A stretch of 64,000 nucleotides of DNA from Stentor coeruleus (taxonomy: Eukaryota; Ciliophora; Heterotrichea; Heterotrichida; Stentoridae): positions 1 through 64,000 of the forward strand of contig MPUH01000296.1 of the NCBI GenBank assembly GCA_001970955.1. The letters run 5' to 3'. Below are positions 10,436 to 21,500 of this stretch, piece after piece (the stretch's first letter is position 1; every line of letters starts with the position of its first letter). The notes beneath the pieces are model-generated. The model searched no databases, was not told the DNA's origin, and saw only the letters and a list, made by a program, of their open reading frames with translations. Made by a program: the position numbers and the translations under genes.

Positions 10436-10904
10436 TCTAATATTTTTGGTGTTATAAAATTTAGATGCTGGAATTTATGTGGGCTTTTATAGGGAAATAT
10501 ATTGAAAAGTTTAGGGATAAAGGATTTGCTGTTTTAAGATGATAGAAGAAAGCTAGAGAAGTTTTAAAGGAAATATAAAAGTAAAGGTCTTTTGAAGTAA
10601 AATAAGGAATATTTATACATAAACTATCCTAGCTTATATAAAAAACTCAGCCAAATGAACTACTAAAACCCCATCTTCCTCAAAAATCCTATACATATCA
10701 ACCTCAAATCTTTCAATATTACCTTCTTAAAACCATATCTCCAAAAATCCTCAAATCCAAATCTAAACCTGACAAAAAGCCACACTTCAAAAAAAATCTT
10801 CCCTCTTCCATACCATATCATTCCAAATCTTATCCACTCATAATCATCTCTCATCAACAAAAAACTTAACTTTATCAATTTTCCATCCTATAAATCACAA
10901 TAAA
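10436..10904. promoter_or_regulatory. Divergent intergenic region with a composition switch
   Basis: Lies between the starts of the carboxypeptidase (minus) and the C2-like gene (plus), so it must hold both promoters. On the plus strand it is G-rich and C-poor to about 10640, then sharply C-rich and G-poor. Each half therefore shows C-over-G on its own coding strand. A 71-codon frame at 10663..10878 on the minus strand is a by-product of this composition. Confidence 0.5.
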
Positions 10905-11603
10905 ATGTCCCTTCCCATCATACCAGAAAATTCTCTTGGGTACATCCTAGCCATTCGTATAATCAAAGTCCTCCTCCCATCAAATTTTCCCTCTCATTCT
11001 CCTCGCCTCACTTTAAAAATCGGGTCTTCCGAGTGGTTTACAACAAAAACTCAAGACGATCCAACAAGTATCCATTGGGAAAAAACTTACATTTACGATT
11101 TATCAGAGCTTTCCCCAATGTCTATTAAAATATCATTTACAACAAAGCTTTTCAAAGATAATGAATACTGTAGTTGTATCGTAAATTCAGAAACTTTTAC
11201 TACAAAAAAAGGTATTAGGTTCACAGAAATGGTAAATCAAGGCCAAAGGGTGAAAATTATATGGGCTTTTGTTATAGAAGAAGATAGAAAAATTGAAAAT
11301 GCAGAGTTTATTAGATTAATCAATGAAGTTGAGGTTGAAAAAGAAGAAATAAGGTATTATAAAAATCGGATAAAGACGAAATTAGCTAAATTAAAAGAAA
11401 AAAGCACTGTTTGTAAGGAACAATTGAGGAATTTAGTACAGAATTTTGAACCGATACTTGAATCTGATTGTGATAAAAATGATGGAGAAGTTATGTCAAT
11501 TGCCGCGGAGAGGAAGAAAATATATAGTCAAGCTAATGATATGTTGTTTTTGAAACTGAGGATACAAAAGGAAATGGAGAAGGTTAATAATCGTAATAAA
11601 TAA
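10905..11603 (+). CDS. C2-like domain plus coiled coil, unknown role
   Basis: 232 aa. Residues about 10-130 look like a C2-type beta sandwich (YILAIRIIKVLLPSNF, PRLTLKIGSSEWFTTKT, WEKTYIYDLSELSPMSIKIS). The calcium-binding Asp clusters of classic C2 domains are not evident, so calcium binding is doubtful. Residues about 130-190 form a charged helix likely to be a coiled coil (EVEVEKEEIRYYKNRIKTKL), and a second short helix ends the protein. No membrane segment. The stop lies 34 nt before the ATG of the ankyrin-DHHC gene on the same strand. C2 plus coiled coil is common in ciliary transition-zone and centriolar proteins, but I cannot assign it. Confidence 0.7.
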   Translation: MSLPIIPENSLGYILAIRIIKVLLPSNFPSHSPRLTLKIGSSEWFTTKTQDDPTSIHWEKTYIYDLSELSPMSIKISFTTKLFKDNEYCSCIVNSETFTTKKGIRFTEMVNQGQRVKIIWAFVIEEDRKIENAEFIRLINEVEVEKEEIRYYKNRIKTKLAKLKEKSTVCKEQLRNLVQNFEPILESDCDKNDGEVMSIAAERKKIYSQANDMLFLKLRIQKEMEKVNNRNK

Positions 11604-11637
11604 TATAAATATATGAGGAAGAGGGGAATATAATAGT

Positions 11638-13128
11638 ATGGAAGATGGACATGAAGTGAAGGCAGACCTTGTTATTGCAATGCAAACTTTAGATATTCAA
11701 GGGTTTAAAAAACTATTGAGTTATGCTAAAATTGACATTTATATGATTGTTGACTATAATGATGCTAATATTTTTCATGATATCGCTAATTTAGACTTAA
11801 CTGAGAGTATTGAAGATAAGTTTATAGAAGTTGTTGTTGGGTTTTGTTATAAGAAATATTATGAAAAAGCTAGACAGGTTATTGGAGAAATGATGGGTAA
11901 AAAGATGAAACCTGAGATGTTAACTCCACTTATGATAGCAGCTAAAGGATATAAGCTTGTAAAATATATATAGGCTATGTTTAAAAAATATATACAATTA
12001 GGTGCTGATTATACAATAAAAAATACTATAAAACAAGATATAGTCCATATTGCTGCATCTAATGGATATTTGCAGATGCTGACTTATATTAAATATGAAC
12101 TAGATATGAACATGGATGAACCTGATAATAAAAATAACACCCCTTTGCATTTAGCGATCCGAGAAGGCAAAGAGTCAATAGTAACAATTCTTATTGCTTG
12201 GGGATGTCGTTTAGATCTAAAAGACTATAAAGGTAATACTGTGCTTCATTTATCCGCACAAAGCAAATCCTATAAAATCACCCGACTTCTTCTTCTACAA
12301 GGTATCGATCGAACTATTCTTAATAACCAAAACCAAACCGCATATGATATTTCCTTATCATTAAACGATAAAAATTTATGTAAAATCCTCGTAATCCCCA
12401 TATAGAAAAACCCATCATTTATCTCAAAATTCAATCCTTTCAAACCTCCATTAACATCAGTTCAAAACAATTACAAACTTTTTATCCTTTATGTGCTGAT
12501 TTTTCTTTTACGTTATGTTTGTGTTATAGTTTTTATGTTACCACATTTCGCATTAGAACTTTCTATAATCTCCTTAATTGTTTTTATAGTAAATTTCGTG
12601 CTTTTTCTCCTTGTACATCAAAAAAACCCAGGATTTGTCAAACAGAAACAAGGTCAAAACATTATCAAACTTTATCAAACTAAATATTATGATAGTATTT
12701 GTCCTTTTTGTGAGATACAAAAAGATTGCACAACTTTTCATTGTCATCATTGTGAAAAATGTATTAGAAAATATGATCATCATTGTCCATGGATAAGAAA
12801 TTGTGTTGGACAAGGCAATATTTCAACTTTTATTGCTTTTATTAATTTCTGCTGTTTGGATTTTTTATATACTTCTATGCTTGGGGTTTTAGATTACTTT
12901 GATATGTTACAAGATGAAAGAAAATTTTTAAAGTATAAAAGTTATCATAAGGAATTTGGTCTTGCTGTTACTGGCTTGTGTATTATTGGTTTTATGTTTG
13001 TATTTCCAGTATGGTTTGTTCAGATGAGTAATATTATTAAGAAAACAACGACTAAAGAGAGATTTGGGTTTAAGAAAGATAATAAAGGGAATGGGATGAT
13101 GATTAGTGATTCGTTTTTTGAAAAATAG
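11638..13128 (+). CDS. Ankyrin-repeat DHHC palmitoyltransferase (ZDHHC13/17 type), three exons
   Basis: 486 aa after removing two 15-nt introns (exons 11638..11958, 11974..12390, 12406..13128). Ankyrin repeats occupy about residues 60-245, with clear units such as NNTPLHLAIREGKESIVTIL and GNTVLHLSAQSKSYKITRLL. Two membrane segments follow (about 270-315), then the cysteine-rich domain CPFCEIQKDCTTFHC ... YDHHCPWIRNCVG with DHHC at about 370-373, then two more membrane segments (about 380-460). This is the layout of HIP14-type S-acyltransferases, in which the ankyrin part recruits substrates. The N-terminal 60 residues have no clear repeat. Without splicing the gene would appear as an ankyrin protein and a separate DHHC protein; both intron joins keep the frame. 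Confidence 0.92.
11959..11973 (+). other. 15-nt intron 1 (ankyrin-DHHC gene)
   Basis: GTAAAATATATATAG, phase 0; its final TAG would be an in-frame stop if retained. Confidence 0.92.
12391..12405 (+). other. 15-nt intron 2 (ankyrin-DHHC gene)
   Basis: GTAATCCCCATATAG, phase 0. Removing it connects the last ankyrin repeat to the first membrane segment. Confidence 0.92.
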
Positions 13129-13302
13129 TAGGTAATAATGTTGAATTGGATATGGGATAGTTTTTTTTTTTTTTTGGGGATAATTAAGGTTAAGTTATCA
13201 TTTAGATTATGGTATAAATAATAAATTATTATAAGAAATATGATAGAAAATATAATCAGCTTAATTATTTAAGAAAATACCTGTTAGTTACTATAGTGAA
13301 AA

Positions 13303-15407
13303 TTATGGCTTTTTATTGAATGAACTTATAGTATCTTCATTTACTGACCTTGGTAAAGATAATTCTAAAGCACTGTTTCTTACCGTTGTATCAATAATAG
13401 TATTCCAATTTTTTTCCAAAATTTCTATTTTGTTTATAACACTGATAGAGTGGTTGATTATCCTTTGAACATAAACTATAGAAAATTCAATATTTTTCTT
13501 AGAATTGATTCTGTATTGTTTTTGAGCATCTTTGTCTTCATGATCATGTGGTGGTTTCTATATATCCCATACCAGCAGATTCGGAGCACACAATATCTTA
13601 TCAAAATTCTGAAATTGTTGTCTAGCCTTAGTCTTATCTGTCTCATTAACTTTAATATTATTGATTTCAGTCAAATTAGGGAACCTATAAACAATAAAAC
13701 TTCTACACAAAATTGTATGAGTAACATCATTATTCTCTATAGCCAAAGATGTTAAATTAGGTAAAGTTTCTAATTTGCTCAATTGTATAAAAGAATGCAA
13801 GTTATTATCAGAAAAAACAATTTTCGTCAAATGTTGGAACTTTTTCATTTTAGCAACAGCTGTGTTTTGAACAATATGATCAAATCTTATATACTGGCAG
13901 AAGATTTTACTGACTGTGTCTTGGAATTCTTGTTTTGTTATAACTTCTAAAGCATTTCCATATATAAACAAAGTTGAGTCTCCTTCAATTTCTGCATGGC
14001 CTGATTGGACAAGGCATTCATTTGTAGCTTCTTTACGCCTTCGGAAGGAGTTCAGACCTTTAGAACGGATTCGGTCCATTTCGATTTTCCATTCTTGGAG
14101 GATGACAGCGATGAGGTTTTCAGGAGGGATTGTGGAATCTTCGATTTTTTGTTGGGTTTTGATTGTATTTTCTTTCTGAGACTTGTTTTCTTTCATATCA
14201 GGGGTGATTTTCTTTAAATCCAAATGCACAAGCTGTGGACATTTACTTATAACCCAACTTTATGAAATTTAACCCTTTTTCTTTCTGAGACTTGTTTTCT
14301 TTCATATCAGGGGTGATTTTCTTTAAATCCAAATGCACAAGCTGTGGACATTTACTTATAACCCAACTTGTATATATCGGTATGTTTTGTAAAGGGTTTC
14401 CATCCAAAGCTAACTCAGAAAAGCTGTGGACATTTACTTATAACCCAACTTGTATATATCGGTATGTTTTGTAAAGGGTTTCCATCCAAAGCTAACTCAG
14501 AAAGACTTATACATTGACCAATACACTCTACATTTTCAAATTTCTCTAGTTTGTTATTTGATAAAAATACCCTTTGAAGCTTAGGTAAAACATTAATACT
14601 TTTAACATTCTCAATAGCATTTCTTCTTAAATTCAATTCAGTCAATGCTAAAAGTCCTTCTAGATTCTCTACAACAATTATTTGATTATTCGCTAAATTC
14701 AACACCCTAAGTTCTTGTAAATGCGAAATGTTTTCAATTTTCGTTATCTTGTTACTATGTAAATCAAGAACATCCAATTTGGTCAAACCGTTTAAATTCT
14801 TGATTTTATCAATCAAATTCTTCCCAAGCATCAAAACTCTTAACGTAGGGACTGTATGTAAAGAGTTGATTTCTTTGATTTGATTATTATAAAGATCAAG
14901 GAAAATAAGGTTAGGTAAAGATAACAAGTTTTCGATTTTCGATATAAAATTGTGCTGATAGTTTAGTAATCTTAATCTTTCTTCACCTTCAAGTAATGGC
15001 ATTTGAGTTAGTTCTCTTCTATCAAGATTAAGCCTTTCCGGGTTACTATTACGTTCACTAGGTTTACGATAGACTACAAGTACACCAGGTAAGCCTGGTA
15101 ATTCTGCAAATATGATTTTGTCATCATTTTCAACCCGCCTTATGATTGCCCTTTTCAATAAGTATTGATAACGTTCATCTGTTTCATTAGAAGCTATTTT
15201 ACTTGGATCGTATTTCACAGCACCTGGGGCTATTGGAAGCTTTTTTACTCCAATGTTTAAAGATTTTCCTTGAGGCATGAGATCTGGTGCTTGGTTTTGG
15301 CTATTTGAGTCTTACACTTTTCTTATCGATGATGGGCCTCCTGGTTCAGATTGAGACCTTACGCCTGGCTTGACAAAAAATGAAGCGAGCTTTGCCGCAG
15401 GTTTCAT
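13303..15407 (-). CDS. LRRC49: LRRC49, tubulin polyglutamylase complex subunit, three exons
   Basis: 627 aa after removing two 15-nt introns and 191 nt of tandem assembly copies; all joins keep the frame. The protein begins MKPAAKLASFFVKPG. LRRs of the SDS22 type run from about residue 120 to 300; LNLDRRELTQMPLLEGEER, LLNYQHNFISKIENL, FLDLYNNQIKEI and VLDLHSNKITKIENI match human LRRC49 closely. The C-terminal half keeps the LRRC49-specific region (SGHAEIEGDSTLFIYG, YIRFDHIVQNTAVAKMKKF). LRRC49 is the TPGS3-type scaffold of the TTLL1 complex that adds glutamates to tubulin. The last exon (13557..13303, ending NKKP) would be missed without the intron at 13558..13572. Confidence 0.92.
13558..13572 (-). 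other. 15-nt intron (LRRC49, 3' end)
   Basis: GTATGGGATATATAG, phase 0. The only intron here with GTAT rather than GTAA. Removing it adds 84 further codons. Confidence 0.85.
14168..14503. repeat. Triplicated segment inside LRRC49
   Basis: A 93-nt block (14168..14260) recurs exactly at 14277..14369, and an overlapping 83-nt block (14339..14421) recurs at 14421..14503. The 16 bases between the first two copies fit neither. Collapsing to one copy (minus 191 nt) gives a continuous frame reading CPQLVHLDLKKITPD, which matches the human LRRC49 junction. Most likely an assembly duplication. Confidence 0.85.
15301..15315 (-). other. 15-nt intron (LRRC49, 5' end)
   Basis: GTAAGACTCAAATAG, phase 2. 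Joins the first exon, from ATG 15407, to the rest of LRRC49. Confidence 0.9.
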
Positions 15408-16571
15408 TATAAGATTTGTTTTATATATTGTGATTTAATTTTTTAGGGATTTGATAAGATTAGATATTTTTGATTAGGAAATTTTTAAAGAGAAGGAGTG
15501 GTTTTAGGGTTATGGAAGTTGGAAATTTAAGAGATTTTGATGAAAAGATTGAAGGGTTAGGATTTAAGCTATGGTTTTGATGGAAGGTTGAGTTTTTTTT
15601 TTGTGGTTGAGATAGTGGATTGGGTATGGAGAAATTTTTAGAAGATTTTGTCTGATGTTAGGAGAGGATTTGGAGGATTTTAGAAGTTTTAAGATTTGGT
15701 TTGGGGATATATGGTGGGTAGGATTTAGGGAGAAAAAAGTATGACTTTTGGTAAGAAGATTTTGGATTTTTTTAGAGTGGTTTAGTTTTAGGATTTTAGT
15801 TTTTGAATAGATGAAAATTCAAATTTTTAAAATTAGGTAATTGGGGTATTTTTTTTGGTAGAGGAGATTTTATATTTTTAGATGATAATATAATTTTTAT
15901 TATAGGTTATGAACTTTTAGATGATAGATTTTATATTTGAGTACTGGCATGATATATGTTTTAATTTTGATTTATATATTTTATATGATAAATACTATAG
16001 TGATTAAGCTATAGCTTTAATTTAAATATTTTTAGATGATAGGAGTTAACTTAATTATCCTTTGCTTTATTCAAAATCAATTTTTATCAAAATATAATTT
16101 TCATGATTGTAAAACTTCAATACATCCATATCCTCTTACACAACCATATACCTAAAACTAAAACTAAATCCAAGTTTCTAGATTTTAATATTCCATTCCT
16201 ACATCGATTCTATCCTTAAAAATAAATGCATTATATTTAATCATAATTCCCAACAAAACTATTAATAATTTTGTAAAATCTAATCTAAAAAAAAAGAAAA
16301 ACTCTAATACAAATTCATAAAAACCCTACAACGACCTAAAATAATAAAAACCTTTATTATTTCCTCTTAAAACAAACCATTATTCCAAAATAAATATAAA
16401 AATTATCATTTTCCCAACCTCAACAACTTCAACTTCTCTATAAAAAAACCAAATTCAATCATTACCTCATAAAAAAGCATTTTCATCATACATTTCACAT
16501 ATGATCATCATCTTCACATATAAAATCCCTTCAATCTAATCTACTTAATATCTATATAATATATAATAACC
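15408..16571. other. Intergenic region between two minus-strand genes
   Basis: About 1.16 kb without a gene. On the plus strand it is G-rich and C-poor up to about 15900 (5' flank of LRRC49), then C-rich and G-poor from about 16080 (3' flank of the next gene). No RNA gene or repeat recognised. Confidence 0.6.
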
Positions 16572-17890
16572 TTATCCAAATGCTTTACTTTTAGGACTTG
16601 TAATATCATTCATTAACTGTACCTGCAAATACTTTTCTTCAGTTACTTCCTCAAGCAATACACTAAGATTAAACAAAGTCTTACTTGTATCCCTTAAAAC
16701 CTCAAAACGATCAATTTCATTAAGTTCTTGTAAAATTCCTTCTTTTTGATTAAGTTTTTCTTCTAATAATCTACTTTCTTGTATAGCCATCTTATATTTC
16801 TGTTGTATCATATTAATTTTTTCATTCAATTGTTTTTCTATTTGTTCATGTTTTTCTTTTAAAACATTCATTTCATCTCTATATTTTTCTATAACNATTG
16901 TTTTTCTATTTGTTCATGTTTTTCTTTTAAAACATTCATTTCATCTCTATATTTTTCTATAACAAATCTATTGTTTTCTCTAAGTTTTTCTAAAGCACTT
17001 CCAGCTTGAGATTCATGGGCAATAAGTGCAGTATCAATAAGTTTTATATTGACTCTCCATAAATATTCTAATGCTGTAGCTTCATCATCTAGGTTTTTAT
17101 ATCTTAATATTCTTAAGATTTCTCTGATAAAAGTTGTATATTTCCCCAAACTTTCTAATAAAAATNCAAATCTATTGTTTTCTCTAAGTTTTTCTAAAGC
17201 ACTTCCAGCTTGAGATTCATGGGCAATAAGCGCAGTATCAATAAGTTTTATATTGACTCTCCATAAATATTCTAATGCTGTAGCTTCATCATCTAGGTTT
17301 TTATATCTTAATATTCTTAGGATTTCTCTGATAAAAGTTGTATATTTCCCCAAACTTTCTAATAAAAACCCACTATTAAAATTCTTCATCCCAATATCAT
17401 TCAATCTTTTAAGTTCTTCATCAATTTGAAAATACAACCCAAGCGATATATCTGCAAAAGCTCTTGATGTTTTATTAACATCATAATTCATTTGTAAGTC
17501 TTTTTCTAATATCTGACATTTCTTCATTGATTGTAAATACTTTTTAAATTCCCCTTCATCTGAGTATTCAAATGATATTTTTTTACTTATATGGACTTTA
17601 GAAACTGATGTATCTTCTATAGCTCCAATATGTAATCTACTAACAGAAGCTGATTGTTTAGAAACTTTAGTATTTCTTTTAACAGGAGTTATTGTTTCAA
17701 GTTTCTTAGCTGAAGTGACAATTGACATCTTTCTAGGTAGTTTTTCATGATTTTTTGATTCACTTAAATCAAGTCTTGCATAAAAGCCTTCAGTTGGTGT
17801 TCTGAATTTCTCTTGTGAGACGTAATTTTCAAATGTATTATATTGTCTACGGAGCTTGGATGCTGATAAAGTTATTAAGCGTTTGCGCAT
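16572..17890 (-). CDS. Coiled-coil protein, 348 aa after removing two assembly duplications
   Basis: No recognised family. The N-terminal 110 residues are basic and Ser-rich (MRKRLITLSASKLRRQYNTF). A helical region follows, with FADISLGLYFQIDEELKRL and YTTFIREILRILRYKNLDDE, then a long coiled coil (about 250-330, HEQIEKQLNEKINMIQQ, SRLLEEKLNQKEGILQEL). Two N joins interrupt it: copies of 67 nt around 16896 and of about 202 nt around 17166. Removing one copy of each leaves 1047 nt, 349 codons in frame. The ATG lies 31 nt from the ATG of the divergent phosphatase gene. A cytoskeletal or ciliary role is plausible from the composition only. Confidence 0.7.
16829..16963. repeat. N join flanked by identical 67-nt copies
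   Basis: Copies at 16829..16895 and 16897..16963 around the N at 16896. An unmerged overlap inside the coiled-coil gene. Confidence 0.9.
16963..17368. repeat. N join flanked by 202-nt copies that differ at two bases
   Basis: Copies at 16963..17164 and 17167..17368 around the N at 17166. They differ at 17027/17231 (T/C) and 17116/17320 (A/G). Both changes are silent in the protein, which suggests two alleles rather than random errors. Confidence 0.88.
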
Positions 17891-17921
17891 TTTAATAAGA
17901 AAATAGATAATATTTATTGAA
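17891..17921. promoter_or_regulatory. 31-bp divergent intergenic spacer
   Basis: All the DNA between two divergent start codons. Any core promoter elements and both 5' leaders must fit here or overlap the coding regions. AT-rich; no motif can be singled out. Confidence 0.5.
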
Positions 17922-18479
17922 ATGAATCAAAGTTGTCAGATAAAGATTAGCATTGTTGCTAGTAATGAAAACGGGGGAAAACTTGGGTTATGTCAATGCC
18001 CTGGAAAAAAACTTACTAAAGGTCGTGATGGAAAAGAACATATTCGTGACCTTCATTCTGACCTTTTGAATTTTAAAGAACGTGGGGTTAGGACTATTGT
18101 TTGTTTGTTAAATGATTCAGAACTTAGATCTTTAGGAGTCCAACCTCAGCAATATAAAATATTAACAAAAAACCTTGATATTGAGTTTATACAATACCCG
18201 ATATTAGAAATGGCTCCACCTGATAACATTGAATCACTTGAAAATCAGGTTCTTATCCCTATAGCTAATATTTTTACTCAAAATGGGTTTATTGTCATAC
18301 ATTGTCGTGGGGGAATAGGCCGTGCAGGAACAGTCGCTGGATGTTTTTTGAAAAAGCTCCGCTTTTTCTCTAATTTTTCAGCTGCGGTACAACATTTGCG
18401 AAAAAAACGTGACAAACGCTGTATTGAAAGCCGAAAACAAGAAGATTTCGTTAAAACTTATTTTAGTCTTATGCCATAA
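17922..18479 (+). CDS. CDKN3/KAP-like dual-specificity phosphatase
   Basis: 185 aa. The signature HCRGGIGRAG (residues 127-136) holds the catalytic Cys128 and the phosphate-binding Arg134. The preceding APPD (98-101) may supply the general acid Asp101. The N-terminal LGLCQCPGKKL followed by DLLNFKERGVRTIVCLL is the pattern of CDKN3-like phosphatases (LPGCKFKDVRRNVQKDTEEL type). Human CDKN3 dephosphorylates the activation-loop Thr of CDK2; that substrate here is only inferred. No targeting signal is seen. The length matches single-domain family members. Confidence 0.85.
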   Translation: MNQSCQIKISIVASNENGGKLGLCQCPGKKLTKGRDGKEHIRDLHSDLLNFKERGVRTIVCLLNDSELRSLGVQPQQYKILTKNLDIEFIQYPILEMAPPDNIESLENQVLIPIANIFTQNGFIVIHCRGGIGRAGTVAGCFLKKLRFFSNFSAAVQHLRKKRDKRCIESRKQEDFVKTYFSLMP

Positions 18480-18566
18480 ATACTATAACCCATATAAAAC
18501 TCATTTTATTAACAGTTAATTTACAATTAAATCCTTAGTAATCCTTCACAAAAATAAAAAGTTATA

Positions 18567-21500
18567 ATGGACGCTGAAGTTCTCACAGTAGCTTATTACG
18601 ATGAAGACAATAAATGGTCTGAAGTAAGTCCTTATATTCAAACTCAGCTGCCTTTAAACGACATTTGTATTTCAGTAGTCCCAGAACCGCCTTACGAACT
18701 TATAAGTGAGCCTCTAAAAATATCTCCTAAATTCGTCAAACACGACAGCGCTTTCTGGGGTGAAGCATTCGAAGACGCATTCCGTAAACCATATCTTTGG
18801 ATCTACCTCCTCTATTACACATCAATCGAGCATTTCAAATCAATATCTAAGCCAAAAATCAGAGAAATGGTCAATACCATAACCGAACAACGTATAGAAT
18901 GGCTTATTCTCTTTGTTCATCCAATAACAACAACACCTAAAACCTCACATCGTTCCTTATATCGTGCATATGAACGTATATCTTTAGAAATCAATTCTAT
19001 GTTTGGTGTTAGGCAATGTGTCAAACTTTATTGTAATGAATCAAAAACTTTCTTATGTAATGATATTGATATCTATAAAAATTATATGGAAGAACTTATA
19101 AGTGCTATGAATAGAGGGATAAGTAATGGTTTATGTAATAGAAGTGCATTTTTTTTAGAAGAAATCAATAAAGTTGAAGAAACAAAGGATTTTTATTTAT
19201 ACTTTCTAATGAAAGAAGGCCTTGCAGCAACTTATGCTATGGCCGGGTTACAAAAAGTTGCAAAAGTTCTTTACGATCAGATTTTGTCCCCACCAGAGAT
19301 TTATGTGCAGAATTTCGGTAGTATTACTGAAGATGAATTAACTAGGGTATCGGAGATTACAATGCAGGAATTGAGAAGTAATAATAAGGCTATAAGCCAC
19401 TTATACTTGCGCAAGTATATTTTTTCATGTCAGAAACGTTTGCTTGAAGCTGATGAGGATTATATTGGCATTGGGCATTTAAGTTTGAACTTTGTCTGTA
19501 CATGTTTAGGGCTTTTTAAAACTATAAGTGAACATGAAGAAAAATACTTTGGGAGTATTTGGGTTTATAATCATTCATTAGAACTAGCTAAATACCTCCA
19601 AGCGAAATCTAAAGGTAACTTCTAATAAGACATAACTGATCCTGAAGTCAGAACTGTACTTCATTATAGTGTTGGGTTAATGTTATCCCTAGTTCGAAGC
19701 CGATTGCAGATTTTATCCAGAATGAAATTTAATAATTATGAAATCCTCATGGATCTTGAACCTGTTAGTGACTTTTCATTAGATCGTTCACCTGTAAAAA
19801 TTGAAGGTCAAGCTTTAAGACCTAAAAATTTTCATGATGAACGCCCTTTAGAAATACTTAATAAAAGTGATTTAACACTTGAAGCTGTATTTGAAACACA
19901 ATATCGACTTGAAGAAGCTTTATTAATACTTACACATAGTTTATATGAGAATTTTTCTCAAGCAAATTATCAGAAATTCGCATCTAGGTATAAAGTTGAA
20001 CAAGGAATATTATTGACTACTAGGGGAATGTATGAACAGGCTATTGAAATTTTTGCTTCAGTTAAAGATATTGAATGGGACTCACTTCAGATTTTTGTTC
20101 TTTTGTATCGATTACAATGCTTACTTAATACGGGAAGGCTTTCGGAAGCTGTGAGTATTGGTTTAAGGGTATGTAAATATTCGGAAATATTAAAGAAAAA
20201 TATGGTGACGAGGTTATGGAAATGCATTGAGGATATTTCGCATATTGGCAAAATGGAGAAACTTGATATTGAAGATTTATTCCCTGTTGAGGTTAAACTT
20301 GCTTCATCTAGGGTGTTACAAGGTGATATAATCGAAGCTATATGTAAAATCAACAATACCCTTCCCTGTAAAATCGAGTTCAACAAAGCTACCTCTCAAT
20401 ATTTTACCAACCGAGACCAAAACACAATAATCCTCGAAGGCAAAAACTTAACATTAAACCCAGGTCAAAACCATTTTAAAATTTCAGGTGTCGCATCAGC
20501 TCAAGGTAAACTTAAAAGCAGAAGTATGTACCTTACAATGAATCGACTTCAATTTATAATCGAAGTTAATATAACAACAATAACAATAGATGAAAATACA
20601 AAATGTGTTAGTCTTATACACAAAGTTCCATCATTACTAGTCTATAACGAAACTCAACTTTTAGCTATAGAAATTTCTACAAGGCAATTTCCAATAGAAA
20701 GTGGGTCAATAGATCTCAGCGACAATAAAGATGTAATTTCCATGCAGATTCTTTATAATAAAAACAAAGCTGAGTGTATTTCATATACAAAAGAAGGAAA
20801 GGATAATAGGATTTTGGATATAAAAGATTATAATGTGAAATTACCTTTTTTACCATCACATTCAAGACTTTATGTTATTGTAGAAGTTAAAAAAAGTAGG
20901 ATATTTGAAGAACAAGGGAAAAAAGGTTCAACAGAAATGTGTTCAAGTGTTAATTTCATGAAAAAACTTAGTCAAAATAACACCCATAGACAAGTTATAG
21001 CCAATAAACTAACAGCTTTTACTGAAGTTGTTGATTTTCATGCTAATTTAGTATACCTGAGTAATAATCTACAAGCTAAAGAACCATCAACAAGTTCTTT
21101 AGACTTTATCCTCCCTTTAACTATTACAAGTAAGCTTATAAAATACAATAACGGGCTTTTTTTACAAATACAAGTTTTAAATTGTTCGCATTTGTCAATA
21201 CAAACTATAAGCTGGGAAGTAGTAAATGCACAAATTTTCGATGACCCGAATTGTAAAATGGTTATAAGAACAGGGCAAATCCAACATTTGTCTTTTATGA
21301 TAAAAAACCTAGTCTCACCAGCTAAGTTTTGTTTGGTTTATTCAAGTGCTTTGAAATTTCATGAAAAAAAAATGCATATTGACCCTGTTATCGATAGGAA
21401 AATGAAAGAACAACAGTTTAATTTGGAACATTATTTTTTAGTTGATGAAGTTGCGTCTTATAGGGTTAGTGAACCAGTTGTTATTGGCCTTGAATGCTGT

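Noticed and set aside
10663-10878. 71-codon minus-strand frame
   Set aside because: Lies in the skewed 5' flank of the C2-like gene; low-complexity Phe/Arg/Gly/Lys content from a C-rich, G-poor strand; no homology signal.
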